DNA from: an uncultured Romboutsia sp.
Lineage (GTDB): Bacteria > Bacillota > Clostridia > Peptostreptococcales > Peptostreptococcaceae
Direction: 5' to 3'
Assembly (NCBI GenBank): GCA_904418825.1
Contig: CAJFPU010000013.1
Location: 1 to 34,746 of the forward strand
Length of the DNA: 34,746 bases
Part shown: one piece after another, positions 8,840 through 17,390 of the stretch
How positions within the stretch are numbered: position 1 is the stretch's first letter
Layout of the letters: each line of letters begins with the position of its first letter
Notes under the pieces: generated by a model
The model's database searches: none
Told to the model about the DNA's origin: nothing
What the model saw: only the letters and a program-made list of their open reading frames with translations
Position numbers and translations under genes: made by a program

Positions 8840-10450
8840 TTATAGAGATATTTTACCATATTTTTCATTTTTTAATATACTTTTAATCATGAGTTGTTCT
8901 CTTAGTATTGTAATATTTAAATCATGAGTTACTTCATTGTCAATAAAAGAAAAGACCACATTGAATACAACTTCAACATGGTCTTTATATACGATTACTT
9001 CCTTTATATAGTCTCCTATAAACTTCTTACATTCTGGTATATTTCTCTCTAGTACAAAATCTTTAAATCTTGAAAACATACCTCTTATTTGTTCTTCTGT
9101 TATAGCTACACTATCTACAGATTTATTTTCTGTCTTTAATTCATTCATTTTTAAATCCAAATTTAGCTTCACTTGTTCCAGCTCATCAAGCTTATCTTTT
9201 AACATGTTATTTACTATACCATTCATTATAGCATTTAGTATATTATTTATCTCTTTATTTACTTTCTCTAACTTTTGTTCTAAATTTTTAAGTAACTCTG
9301 CATTACTTTCATTCTTATCATTCATTTTCTCATTCAATGCCTTACTTAAAACTGGTATAGCTTCATCATTTAATATGTTATTTTCAAGTTCCTGTAATAT
9401 AAACTCTTCTAAATAGTCTCTTTTTATCTCTCTATTACTACATTCCCTCTTTTGTTTTCTACATCCACATCTATATGAAATATAATCATTTCCATAAGAG
9501 TCCTTTCTTTTATTACCTTGCATTGCATGTCCACATTCCCCACATCTAATTAGTCCTGTTAATAGATATGTTGTAGTTGCTTTATGTGCACCTGGAGTTT
9601 TCTTTCTTTTTTGAATCATCTCTTGTGCTTGTGCAAATATCTCTTTATTAATTATAGCTGGCATACCACCTTCTACCTTTATTATTTCATCATCACTCTT
9701 TTGCTTATGACCATTTCTTTTTCCATCTACACCTTTTCTCTGGGTCTTGTTAAATACATATACTCCTGTATACTTCTCATTATTCAATATTCCATGTAAA
9801 CTATTCTTGCCGAACTTATTACCTCTTTTAGTCTTATATCCTAGATTATTTAATTCATCTATTATCTTACTATATGAATATCCTTGTACATATCTATCAA
9901 ATATAATTTTTACTGCTTGAGCTTCTTCTTCATTAACTATATAGGTTTTATCATGTGCTACATCATAACCTAATGGTGCATCCCCTCCATTATGAAGTGC
10001 TTTAAGTGCATTTTCTTTTTGACCTTTAGCAACTTCTCTCGCTAAGTTTGCACTATAATATTGAGCCATTCCCTCTATAACCGATTCTAATATTAAAGAT
10101 TCAGGTGAGTTATCTAAGTTCTCTAATACACTTACAACTCTTATTCCTTTTACTTTTAATTTCTGTTTATACATAGCTGAATCATACTTATCTCTAGAAA
10201 ATCTATCTAGCTTATGAACTATTACCATAGATATTCCTGTTGTATCTGCTTCACAGAATTTAATCATATTTTGAAACTCCGGTCTTTTATCTGATGTTGC
10301 TGATTTTGCTCTATCTATGAACTGATTAACTATCTTTATATTATTCTTATCTGCATATTCATTGATTGCTCTTAATTGAGCATCTATTGACTCATCCCTT
10401 TGATTGTCTGAACTAAATCTTGCATATACTACTGCTTTCTTCGCTGCCAT
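8840..10450 (-). CDS. large serine recombinase (site-specific integrase)
   Basis: A 536-residue large serine recombinase. The N-terminal resolvase domain has VVYARFSSDNQ (likely catalytic Ser13) and IVHKLDRFSRD. A recombinase domain follows (about residues 160-270), then a zinc ribbon (RCGECGHAMQ...YRCGC...C, near 303-340), a coiled coil (about 370-450) and a C-terminal tail. Such enzymes integrate and excise phages and mobile elements. The ATG follows GGAGGAG. It is the only integrase-type gene in the window, and thus the best candidate for having moved unit 2 or part of it. However, ssrA 3'-end targeting with a 25-bp identical repeat is more typical of tyrosine integrases, so the link to the att copies is uncertain. 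Confidence 0.95.
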   Translation of the reverse strand: MAAKKAVVYARFSSDNQRDESIDAQLRAINEYADKNNIKIVNQFIDRAKSATSDKRPEFQNMIKFCEADTTGISMVIVHKLDRFSRDKYDSAMYKQKLKVKGIRVVSVLENLDNSPESLILESVIEGMAQYYSANLAREVAKGQKENALKALHNGGDAPLGYDVAHDKTYIVNEEEAQAVKIIFDRYVQGYSYSKIIDELNNLGYKTKRGNKFGKNSLHGILNNEKYTGVYVFNKTQRKGVDGKRNGHKQKSDDEIIKVEGGMPAIINKEIFAQAQEMIQKRKKTPGAHKATTTYLLTGLIRCGECGHAMQGNKRKDSYGNDYISYRCGCRKQKRECSNREIKRDYLEEFILQELENNILNDEAIPVLSKALNEKMNDKNESNAELLKNLEQKLEKVNKEINNILNAIMNGIVNNMLKDKLDELEQVKLNLDLKMNELKTENKSVDSVAITEEQIRGMFSRFKDFVLERNIPECKKFIGDYIKEVIVYKDHVEVVFNVVFSFIDNEVTHDLNITILREQLMIKSILKNEKYGKISL

Positions 10451-10500
10451 ACTAGCTCCTCCAAAGTTTAAATATACTAATTTTAATCTATATTAGAGGC

Positions 10501-10523
10501 TACACACTAACACTAAGTGTGTA
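10501..10523. repeat. inverted repeat between recombinase and small upstream gene
   Basis: Perfect 8-bp arms TACACACT and AGTGTGTA with a 7-nt loop, 50 bp upstream of the recombinase ATG. No T-run follows in the leftward direction. It could be an operator or recombination-associated site. Confidence 0.4.
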
Positions 10524-10536
10524 ACCATATTTTAAT

Positions 10537-10692
10537 CTATCTATCTTCTTTTACAAGTATAGAAAGTATATCTACTAAGCTTCTACTTATATTAACTGTG
10601 TGTCTCTTTTCATAGTCAGTTCTTTCAACTACCTTATAGTCTTTAGAATATAAATCTTTTCTTCCTATGCTGATTTTATAAGTTTCTGTCAT
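10537..10692 (-). CDS. small hypothetical protein (51 aa)
   Basis: A 51-residue basic protein (starts MTETYKISIGRKDLYSKDYK, ends SLVDILSILVKEDR) with a strong ribosome site (GGAGG, 8 nt before the ATG). It lies between the DUF927 gene and the serine recombinase and is read in the same direction. The family is not recognised. Its position suggests a small regulatory or accessory DNA-binding protein, but no motif proves this. Confidence 0.6.
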   Translation of the reverse strand: MTETYKISIGRKDLYSKDYKVVERTDYEKRHTVNISRSLVDILSILVKEDR

Positions 10693-10721
10693 ATTTATAT
10701 CCTCCATTTATCATAGAATAT

Positions 10722-10749
10722 AATCAAGAGTACATAAGCACTCTTGATT
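10722..10749 (-). terminator. terminator after DUF927-type gene
   Basis: Perfect 10-bp arms AATCAAGAGT and ACTCTTGATT with an 8-nt loop, just after the stop of the 587-residue gene. The leftward tail TATATTC is only moderately T-rich, so termination may be partial. Confidence 0.65.
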
Positions 10750-10754
10750 ATAAG

Positions 10755-12518
10755 TTATATTTGAAAGTTCTCAATTATACTTCTTTCTATCTGAAGCATT
10801 CTTGGTCTTATTGTTGTATATCCTGTTGAATCACTAGCATCTTTTGTATGAATAGTTTTTTTAGGAGAATCATTGTTAGAATCAACTTTCACAATTCCAC
10901 TATCTCTTAACTGTTTCACTAGTTGTCTTTGACTTATTCCCAAATGTATACCTCTTTTTTTATTTTCAAATTCTATAAAAGAATATACTTTATCTGTGTA
11001 AAAGTAATAATATTCCTTATCCTTATATCCACATATATATTCTAATTTATCTTCTATAACTTGGTTCTGGTCATTTAATGTTGCTATTCTTATTGACTTT
11101 GAATTTATTGATTCCTTTAATGTATTTAAAAATATATCTATAGGTGAGTTTCTCGATATTAATTTTATCTGCTCTTCTATTAATCTTTCTACAACTTTAA
11201 TCGCTCTATCCATGTACTCATCATCTTCATACTTATCTATAACACCTTTATCTCTAATATAATTTAACATACAACTAAAACCTACTAATATCCATGCACT
11301 AGACTCAATAGTTCTTCCATGTATATCATCTTTATATTGTTCTCTAATTTCATCCCTGTAAGATTTAAAGTTATATAATAATATATTAGATAATTCATCA
11401 ATATTTTCCATACCACATAATAGCCATTCTATGTATCCTCTCATTGCTTCGCCAAGCAAATGACTGTTGTTTTGTAATTCAGTTAATATGTTTAAGTCTA
11501 CTGAGTTTCTATTCAATTCTATTGATAATAATCTAGCATTAGACGATTCTCCACATACGAGATCTTCTCCTGTTATTAATATCATTCCTCTAGGCCTCTT
11601 AGCATCCTTTATATCTAACTTATTACTTGAGCGTCCTTTCCCTACTCTATCTCCATACATTCTTATAATAGATTCTGCTTTTGAGTCTTGAATTTTTTTA
11701 TCCCTATATTCTTGTTTAGGTGCAAAGTCATCACATAAGTATAGGCTATCCTTTAACTTATTAGCTTTTAATTCAATAGCTGTAATCGTATCATTAAATG
11801 TAGCTGGAATCTTTTTATTAAAATCACCAAAATGACTTAATACAACTTTTGATACTGCTGTTTTTCTTGATCCTGTTTTTCCATATGTCCATACTATATT
11901 TTCTGGTGGTTTAGTTTTTCTACTGATAATTTCAATAAGTGGAGATAAGTAAACTAATGAAGAGAATATAATACCTTTATCATCTTCCATTAAATCTACG
12001 AGCTTTAAGCTCATTTCACACGCTTTATTTATATCACTAATTTTATCTGGTAGTACATAGTTATCTATTGATTCATCTAACTCAACTTGAACATTTGAAC
12101 CTCCTATAACTCCTCCACCATGTAGATATATCCACTTATTGTCTTGATATATCCATCCTGTGTGGTCATATATATACTTAGTTTTTATATTCATACATAA
12201 GTGTTGTATCAATTCAATAAAGTCATTAATATATTTTTTATCTATAGAATATTTAAAACCAAAATTATCAGTTACCCATGTAGGTCTATTTATAGTATGT
12301 GAATCTAATATTACCTCTGGTAATACCTCTCCGTTAATCCCTAGAGCATTTATACATAAGTACATTTTTCCATCTATAACTCTTTGTTCTATTACATTTA
12401 CTAAAAAATTGCATATCTTTTTATTAGATGAATTCATAACTGTGTTATTATCTAGAACATTTAATCCTATTTCCTCATATAATTTAATTAATTCTTCTCT
12501 GTTTATTGCCATGCTCAT
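10755..12518 (-). CDS. DUF927-type P-loop ATPase/helicase of mobile elements
   Basis: A 587-residue protein. The N-terminal half has the DUF927-like pattern (YIYDHTGWIYQDNKWIYLHG, then VIGGSNVQVEL). The P-loop is unusual but clear (WTYGKTGSRKTA, 213-220), with a Walker B-like DSLYLCDDFAP (258-268). DUF927 proteins are found in plasmids, phages and integrative elements as helicase or primase-associated ATPases, so a role in replication of the island is likely. The ATG follows AGGAGG. It starts 11 bp after the stop of the 105-residue gene and belongs to the same leftward operon. The assignment rests on pattern recognition, not alignment. Confidence 0.75.
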   Translation of the reverse strand: MSMAINREELIKLYEEIGLNVLDNNTVMNSSNKKICNFLVNVIEQRVIDGKMYLCINALGINGEVLPEVILDSHTINRPTWVTDNFGFKYSIDKKYINDFIELIQHLCMNIKTKYIYDHTGWIYQDNKWIYLHGGGVIGGSNVQVELDESIDNYVLPDKISDINKACEMSLKLVDLMEDDKGIIFSSLVYLSPLIEIISRKTKPPENIVWTYGKTGSRKTAVSKVVLSHFGDFNKKIPATFNDTITAIELKANKLKDSLYLCDDFAPKQEYRDKKIQDSKAESIIRMYGDRVGKGRSSNKLDIKDAKRPRGMILITGEDLVCGESSNARLLSIELNRNSVDLNILTELQNNSHLLGEAMRGYIEWLLCGMENIDELSNILLYNFKSYRDEIREQYKDDIHGRTIESSAWILVGFSCMLNYIRDKGVIDKYEDDEYMDRAIKVVERLIEEQIKLISRNSPIDIFLNTLKESINSKSIRIATLNDQNQVIEDKLEYICGYKDKEYYYFYTDKVYSFIEFENKKRGIHLGISQRQLVKQLRDSGIVKVDSNNDSPKKTIHTKDASDSTGYTTIRPRMLQIERSIIENFQI

Positions 12519-12529
12519 TTGTATTCCTC

Positions 12530-12847
12530 CTATTTATCCCATTTAACATTATTCGGTACTAAAGATATACCTCTATATTTAACACTTGTATCTTTAAGTA
12601 AGTTCTCAATTTTCAAGTGTAATCTACTTAATCGTTGTAAGTTTTTTTCGTATGATCCCTCTGTATTCATAAGTATGTAAATAGCCCTTGCGTTATCTTC
12701 ATACTCTGTACTGCCCAATATAGTTAAACTATATTCTTTTTCATTTAATACACCTTCATCAATCATCCATTCTAATTCACTATGATTTCCTTCTTTACAC
12801 TCAATAAGTAGAGTTAATTCTACCTTTACACTTTTAAAGTTTGTCAT
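12530..12847 (-). CDS. hypothetical protein (105 aa)
   Basis: A 105-residue soluble protein beginning MTNFKSVKVELTLLIECKEG. The ATG at 12847 is chosen because AGGAGG precedes it; an upstream TTG at 12868 overlaps this site. It is acidic, of mixed helix and strand, with no motif I recognise. It lies immediately upstream of the DUF927-type gene and is probably co-transcribed with it. A role in replication control of the island is possible from position only. Confidence 0.7.
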   Translation of the reverse strand: MTNFKSVKVELTLLIECKEGNHSELEWMIDEGVLNEKEYSLTILGSTEYEDNARAIYILMNTEGSYEKNLQRLSRLHLKIENLLKDTSVKYRGISLVPNNVKWDK

Positions 12848-12867
12848 TAATATACCTCCTGTTGTCA

Positions 12868-12883
12868 AAGCCCGAAAGGCCGT
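12868..12883. promoter_or_regulatory. GC-rich leader motif, copy 1
   Basis: AAGCCCGAAAGGCCGT followed by a T-run, in the leader of the 105-residue gene. Two similar GC-rich strings occur at 17503 and 18505 in otherwise very AT-rich DNA. It may fold weakly (GCC/GGC). Function is unknown. Confidence 0.4.
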
Positions 12884-12978
12884 GTTTTTTTCACTTCTTC
12901 CTTCTGATACTAAATATAAACTACTTTTTGATTAAAAACTAACCAAACCATTATCCAATTTTTTTGCATTTTTATAAA

Positions 12979-13009
12979 AAAAATAGCACACTCATTGTGT
13001 ACTATTTTT
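12979..13009 (-). terminator. terminator after coiled-coil hypothetical gene
   Basis: 13-nt arms AAAAATAGCACAC and GTGTACTATTTTT (one mismatch) with a 5-nt loop, 7 bp after the stop of the gene at 13017. The leftward tail is TTTTATAAAAATG. Confidence 0.75.
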
Positions 13010-13016
13010 ATGCTGA

Positions 13017-14207
13017 TTAAGAATTAATATCTTCTATTAATTTAATCATTGAATTCATTATATTATCATCTTCATATTTTTTCATGTCCATCTCTTCTAT
13101 CTCCAAATCCATTCGTTTTAGAGACATATCAGTATATATATCCATGTTTTTTCTCATATTTTTATTAAATTGAGTTTCTATATCTATACATTTTTCGGCT
13201 ATTTCTTGTGCTTCTTCTATATAACCAGACTTTTTTAATTTATCTTCTTTCTTTTTATAATCATTAACTATCTTACAATTTTTTATAGCTTCTCTTCTAT
13301 ATGTATCCATATATCCGTCTATTTCTTTAATTTTAAACTCAATATCTTCTTTTAACTTCCTTAAGTTCTTGTATGTAGCATCATATCTTGATTCTCTAGG
13401 TAGTATATTATATAGTTTTATGATTTCTTCCATCAACTTATCTGTTGCAATTTGATTACTTAACCTCAAATTTCTTCTATATTCAGTTATTTTAAAAAGT
13501 GAATCTGTAATAATTATTATCTTAGAATATATTTCATTATTATTAGGATCATCAGATATAATCAAATCATTTACTATACTATCAATACTTGAATTTTGTA
13601 ATTGCACAATTTTTTTATTGCTTTTATATTTGTTATTTATACTTTTCCCTAATCTTTCTTTTTCTTCTTCTATTCTTTCCTCAACTTTAAATCTAATAAA
13701 TCCTATAGCTTCATCTTGTGATTTATATATACTTTCATTAAACTCTTCTGTTATTAGATTCCAATCTTCCCATAGTTTATCTAGACTACCTCTGTATGTA
13801 TCCTTTATTCTTAAAATACATCTAAAAAATATCGTTGTTATTAACGGTATCTCTGTCTTCTTTCTGTCCGCCCAGTACTCTTTAAATAACTTATTATTTC
13901 CTGATTCAAATGAAAATACATACTGTTCCATGACTTTCAATTCATCTTCTGTTAAGATATCCTTAATTCTATTTTTATCATATTTGCTTTTATATTTCTT
14001 TTTTCCATCATCATTAGATTTTTTCTTCTTAGTTTCACTTGGTCTTAAATATAATTTTCCAATTATATCATTAATTTCACTTGATCTTTCTGCTAATCTC
14101 GTTTCATCATTATCCTCTCCTGTAGATGATAATCTTAATATATCTTCTAATTGAATTTTTATATCAAATTTTAATTGTCCCAATCCATACTTTAACGTAT
14201 ATTTCAT
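13017..14207 (-). CDS. charged, helical hypothetical protein (396 aa)
   Basis: A 396-residue protein dominated by Lys, Glu and Ile with predicted coiled coil in its second half (about residues 270-390, for example KKKEDKLKKSGYIEEAQEIA). A Lys-rich linker lies near residues 60-80. The ATG at 14207 is preferred because AAGGAG precedes it; a TTG 42 nt upstream has no such site. No catalytic motif or membrane segment is visible, and I do not recognise the family. It is located between the small membrane-peptide genes and the replication-type genes of unit 2, in the same direction. A structural or DNA-associated role is possible. Confidence 0.7.
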   Translation of the reverse strand: MKYTLKYGLGQLKFDIKIQLEDILRLSSTGEDNDETRLAERSSEINDIIGKLYLRPSETKKKKSNDDGKKKYKSKYDKNRIKDILTEDELKVMEQYVFSFESGNNKLFKEYWADRKKTEIPLITTIFFRCILRIKDTYRGSLDKLWEDWNLITEEFNESIYKSQDEAIGFIRFKVEERIEEEKERLGKSINNKYKSNKKIVQLQNSSIDSIVNDLIISDDPNNNEIYSKIIIITDSLFKITEYRRNLRLSNQIATDKLMEEIIKLYNILPRESRYDATYKNLRKLKEDIEFKIKEIDGYMDTYRREAIKNCKIVNDYKKKEDKLKKSGYIEEAQEIAEKCIDIETQFNKNMRKNMDIYTDMSLKRMDLEIEEMDMKKYEDDNIMNSMIKLIEDINS

Positions 14208-14296
14208 ATTATAAATTTCTCCTTCATATAAAATTTTTCTGGGCTTCAAGAGCTTAAATAAATTATATATGAATACATTAATAATTTAAATATAAC

Positions 14297-14386
14297 TTAG
14301 CATATTATGACATTCTTCGAGATCATAATTTCTATACTAATGCATATCCCTATTCCTATCATAGTACCTATCATAAATCCAATCAT
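14297..14386 (-). CDS. 29-residue membrane peptide
   Basis: The peptide MIGFMIGTMIGIGICISIEI... is almost entirely hydrophobic for 20 residues with repeated MIG steps, then ends in a short polar tail (SKNVIIC). It has a textbook ribosome site (AGGAGG, 7 nt before the ATG). It is adjacent to a second 29-residue peptide gene. A membrane-active or holin-like/toxin-like role is possible but unproven. Confidence 0.5.
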   Translation of the reverse strand: MIGFMIGTMIGIGICISIEIMISKNVIIC

Positions 14387-14404
14387 AATCAAACCTCCTG
14401 TATA

Positions 14405-14494
14405 CTACTTTTTATTCTCCAATACTTTCTTCAATACTGTACTAAAGATTGAAATACCAAAAATTACTCCACTTGTAAACTCTTCTATTGTCAT
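14405..14494 (-). CDS. 29-residue membrane-associated peptide
   Basis: MTIEEFTSGVIFGISIFSTV followed by a basic tail (LKKVLENKK). It has an excellent ribosome site (AGGAGG, 7 nt before the ATG), and starts 10 bp after the 100-residue gene stops. A hydrophobic core of about 13-15 residues with charged ends suggests a small membrane peptide. No family is recognised. Confidence 0.5.
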   Translation of the reverse strand: MTIEEFTSGVIFGISIFSTVLKKVLENKK

Positions 14495-14504
14495 ATTCTG
14501 CCTC

Positions 14505-14807
14505 CTAAGCTAAGCCTTTAATTAATTCTTGCTTGAAATCATCATCTAGTACACCAGCCTTTAATCCTACCAGTATTAATGCTACAAACTTATCCATAGT
14601 TAAATCTACAGGCCTTGGAATAAGTTTATTAATTCTATCTCGGCAGTCACGATACAGGCATATTCTAACCTCGTATCTTTGTAATGACTTAATATATATT
14701 TTCTCTATTGCAAATCTTTCATCTCCATCTTCTACTGTTACACTTCTTATTATCTTGCAATATTTAGTTTCTTTTTCAAATAGTTCCTCTTTACTTTGCT
14801 TCGCCAT
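14505..14807 (-). CDS. hypothetical protein (100 aa)
   Basis: A 100-residue soluble protein (MAKQSKEELFEKETKYCKII...). The ATG at 14807 follows AAGGAAG; an in-frame upstream ATG at 14849 lies inside a terminator hairpin and is unlikely. The middle part (YIKSLQRYEVRICLYRDCRD) looks like a beta-rich core, and the C-terminus is helical. The family is not recognised. It heads a short run with the two 29-residue peptide genes. Confidence 0.65.
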   Translation of the reverse strand: MAKQSKEELFEKETKYCKIIRSVTVEDGDERFAIEKIYIKSLQRYEVRICLYRDCRDRINKLIPRPVDLTMDKFVALILVGLKAGVLDDDFKQELIKGLA

Positions 14808-14832
14808 GTTAATTCTTCCTTTCTTTACAAAA

Positions 14833-14870
14833 ATAATGCCTTGCCACATTTAACTGTAGCAAGGCATTAT
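14833..14870. terminator. terminator upstream of the 100-residue gene
   Basis: Perfect 12-bp arms ATAATGCCTTGC and GCAAGGCATTAT with a 14-nt loop. It separates the decayed gene on its right from the gene on its left. The leftward tail (TTTTTGTAAAG) fits termination in that direction. Confidence 0.75.
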
Positions 14871-14884
14871 GTATCAATATTTAA

Positions 14885-15434
14885 TTAGTTAATATAATTA
14901 ATTTCAATATAATTTATAAATTTTCCTATTTTTCCCATTATATTTAATGCTTCAAATGACATATTTTCAGAATCTAATAGTCCTTTCCTATACTTGTAAT
15001 TATATCAGATATTTCTAACCATCCAACATTTGATAAATTCAATTTAGATGATTGGTCTATCAATTGGCTACCATAGTTTGATAGTGTATCAAATGTTCCT
15101 TGAAGTCCACTAAATGTATTTGAATTAGTTATATTACTATAAACGTTTTAATTTCTCTATTAGCTTATTCATTATAGCAAATACTCTATCTAGTGCCTAA
15201 ATAGTTTTGAAGTTTTATATTCTTCATTATTAGTGTTTTTAGATTTAATATCTACATTATCCTCTTGTTTATCTGTTTCTATACTGATCCTTTATTAGCT
15301 AGTTACAAATTTTTATTTCTTAAATCTAATATATCTTTCTCTAAGTAAATTAACTTATGATTAAACCTATCACTCAATAATATATATACTAAGCTACTAC
15401 ATATGACAACAAATAATATTGACGCCATTATCAT
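14885..15434 (-). pseudogene. decayed gene for an N-terminally membrane-anchored protein
   Basis: Reading leftward from ATG at 15434, a hydrophobic anchor (MIMASILFVVICSSLVYILL) and a charged stretch end at a TAA. Coding-like sequence then continues in shifting frames: NTNEEYKTSKLF, then LDRVFAIMNKLIEKLKR, then SNTFSGLQGTFDTLSNYGSQ and LNLSNVGWLEISDIITS, then GLLDSENMSFEALNIMGKIG. At least four frameshifts or stops are needed to join these. The original product was probably a membrane-anchored coiled-coil protein. The family is not recognised. Confidence 0.65.
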
Positions 15435-15513
15435 TTTTGTTTATGTTTTACCAAATATACCTTTAAATTTTACTTTTTCCCTATAATTAATCTTATACTT
15501 TATCTTGAATTAA

Positions 15514-16647
15514 TTATTTCTTAGATAACATTCCTAATTGATCTTTGTATGCATCTTTCATTTTTTCAGCTATTTCAGTATTATTAACCTCATTACCTTT
15601 CATATTCTCATTTAGTATATATTCTAATACACTTATATATGCCATTCCTAATGCTGTAGTTGTTAATGCCGCTACAGAACCACTTATCGCTCCACCTGCT
15701 ATAGTTCCAGCTCCTGGTATAAACTTAAGTATATTCGATACCAATGTTTTTCCTAGTAAAGTAGCTGATGTAACCCCTCCTATAGAACTTACAATTGCCG
15801 TTAGTAAAGCTTTATCAACTTGTAACCCAAATATTACTGTTATATGAGATATCATAGCAACTTGTGCGGTTGCTAATAATGGAGCATCTGAAAATGGTAT
15901 TGGTGAAAATCCTATTGCTCCTGATCCTCCTACATATCCTAAAACCCATTTTCTCGACTCTTCAACCTTTTTTTTTATATCTACCTTTTGTACATTAACA
16001 AAAGCTTTCTTGACCTCTTTTGGTATTACTTGATATGTAACTTCTACTAATTTATCTAAACCATATGACTTTATAACTATCTCATCCTCTTCTTCTACTA
16101 GTTGCTCTGCCAAAACTGGAATTACATTCTTACAGTTTAAATTTAAATCATCAATACTAGATTTTAATTCTCTTGCTTTTTTTCTTGGGAATCCTTGTGT
16201 CAATACAACTATTACTGGTATCTTTTCACTTAACTCATTTATCCATTTTATATCAGTTTCTTCACATCTAGCTACTGATGTATTTATACAATACCAACAT
16301 ACATGCATTAACTCACTTTTATCATTTCTTTCTAATGAATTTCTATTACAATTTTCTATTTCATCTAATATCTCTTTTTTTATAGTCTCTTGCACATCTT
16401 CTTCTAACTCTAATCCCTTTGTATCGTATAAATTTATTGGTAATCCTTCTTTGCTTATTTTTTTCAAGTGTTGTGTTACAGGTCTACCAATTCCAGTTTC
16501 TGCTAATTCTTCTCTAAATATATTATTTATTAATGTACTTTTACCTACTCCTGTTTTACCTACAACAAGTATATTTACCTTAGCCATGTTTTCTAAATCG
16601 GATTGAAATTTCTTTATTGTCTCACTTATAAAATCAAAATCTTGCAT
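15514..16647 (-). CDS. GTPase with C-terminal hydrophobic (DUF697-like) domain
   Basis: A 377-residue P-loop GTPase: G1 GKTGVGKST (30-38), a conserved Thr in RPVTQ as G2 candidate, G3 DTKG (75-78). The usual G4 NKxD is not obvious; VVLTQGF stands in its place. The C-terminal third is hydrophobic and Gly/Ala-rich (PFSDAPLLATAQVAMISHIT, then GKTLVSNILKFIPGAGTIAG), like DUF697/YcjF-type membrane-associated GTPases. Likely a membrane-associated GTP switch; such genes recur in mobile islands, but the task here is unknown. The ATG follows AGGAGG. Its promoter region contains a palindrome at 16684-16703. Confidence 0.85.
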   Translation of the reverse strand: MQDFDFISETIKKFQSDLENMAKVNILVVGKTGVGKSTLINNIFREELAETGIGRPVTQHLKKISKEGLPINLYDTKGLELEEDVQETIKKEILDEIENCNRNSLERNDKSELMHVCWYCINTSVARCEETDIKWINELSEKIPVIVVLTQGFPRKKARELKSSIDDLNLNCKNVIPVLAEQLVEEEDEIVIKSYGLDKLVEVTYQVIPKEVKKAFVNVQKVDIKKKVEESRKWVLGYVGGSGAIGFSPIPFSDAPLLATAQVAMISHITVIFGLQVDKALLTAIVSSIGGVTSATLLGKTLVSNILKFIPGAGTIAGGAISGSVAALTTTALGMAYISVLEYILNENMKGNEVNNTEIAEKMKDAYKDQLGMLSKK

Positions 16648-16683
16648 AAAATATTCCTCCTAATTTATAAACTCCAATGTTTT

Positions 16684-16703
16684 ATATTGTCATAATACAA
16701 TAT
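16684..16703. promoter_or_regulatory. palindrome in GTPase promoter region
   Basis: Arms ATATTGT and ACAATAT with a 6-nt spacer, 37 bp upstream of the GTPase ATG. This looks like an operator for a small dimeric repressor. The protein that binds it is unknown. Confidence 0.4.
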
Positions 16704-16852
16704 AATATTTAATTTTTTTGTCATTTTTTGTAATAAATAATATATTTTTTGTTTAGTTAAGTTAAAGATTTTAAGTCATTTATATTTATTCTTCTATCAT
16801 GTAATGCCTCAATATATTAAATAATTATTTTATCAAAATAATCTACAGTAAT

Positions 16853-17095
16853 TTAATCATTTATCTTATTCGCTATTAATCCTATTACAAATAGTATAAT
16901 CAATCCTATTACTATCCACTTTAACAATCCTAAAACTATACCACCTAATGATGTTAATATTGCATATGACACAATAAAACATCCAAACCATAAAAATCCT
17001 ATTGGGCCACATCCAAAATACGTTATATCTAGCATTGAATTAATCAGAAAAAATATACCTGTCCCCATAAGTATTGCTAATACTGTTAATATCAT
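16853..17095 (-). CDS. small integral membrane protein (80 aa)
   Basis: An 80-residue protein with two to three hydrophobic segments (MILTVLAILMGTGIFFLINS, a middle GFLWFGCFIVSYAILTSLGG, and a C-terminal LLKWIVIGLIILFVIGLI). The ATG at 17095 is used because a TTG 12 nt upstream is too close to the AAGGAG site. It lies 25 bp after the 89-residue gene and is probably co-transcribed. No family is recognised. Confidence 0.65.
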   Translation of the reverse strand: MILTVLAILMGTGIFFLINSMLDITYFGCGPIGFLWFGCFIVSYAILTSLGGIVLGLLKWIVIGLIILFVIGLIANKIND

Positions 17096-17120
17096 ATCTA
17101 CTGTCAATCTCCTTCTCTAA

Positions 17121-17390
17121 TTACTTTGAATTTAATCTATTTTTATTAATTAATTGCTTTATCCATCCCTCTGTATATCCTAACTCTCTACACATTTCTT
17201 TTATTGTTTTTGTTCTATAATTCTTCACTATATATCGTTCCACATATTCAATAGAATATAGTTTCATTGGAAATGTTATTTGTTGTCCACGATAATACTT
17301 ATGTAATTTAATGACTATTTCTTCACCCAAAACCTCAACCATATCTGCATATATGCCCTTATAATCACAATTATTATTGTTGTTAGTCAT
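17121..17390 (-). CDS. small protein with helix-turn-helix-like C-terminus (89 aa)
   Basis: An 89-residue protein. The C-terminal part, TKTIKEMCRELGYTEGWIKQ, resembles a helix-turn-helix (a helix, a glycine turn, then a recognition helix) and is followed by basic residues LINKNRLNSK. The ATG at 17390 follows AGGAGG by 7 nt; the GTG just before it is less likely. It may be a small DNA-binding regulator or a Mor-like protein of the island. The call rests on the shape of the sequence only. Confidence 0.55.
   Translation of the reverse strand: MTNNNNNCDYKGIYADMVEVLGEEIVIKLHKYYRGQQITFPMKLYSIEYVERYIVKNYRTKTIKEMCRELGYTEGWIKQLINKNRLNSK

Noticed and set aside
8840..10450. Serine recombinase as the proven integrase for all three islands
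   Set aside because: Large serine recombinases use short crossover cores and their att site usually lies next to the gene; here a 3-kb gene intervenes and the repeat is 25 bp. The association remains possible only for unit 2.
13618..14154. Rightward reading frame of 178 codons opposite the 396-residue gene
   Set aside because: Shadow of a Lys/Glu-rich gene on the other strand; composition and lack of start signals argue against it.
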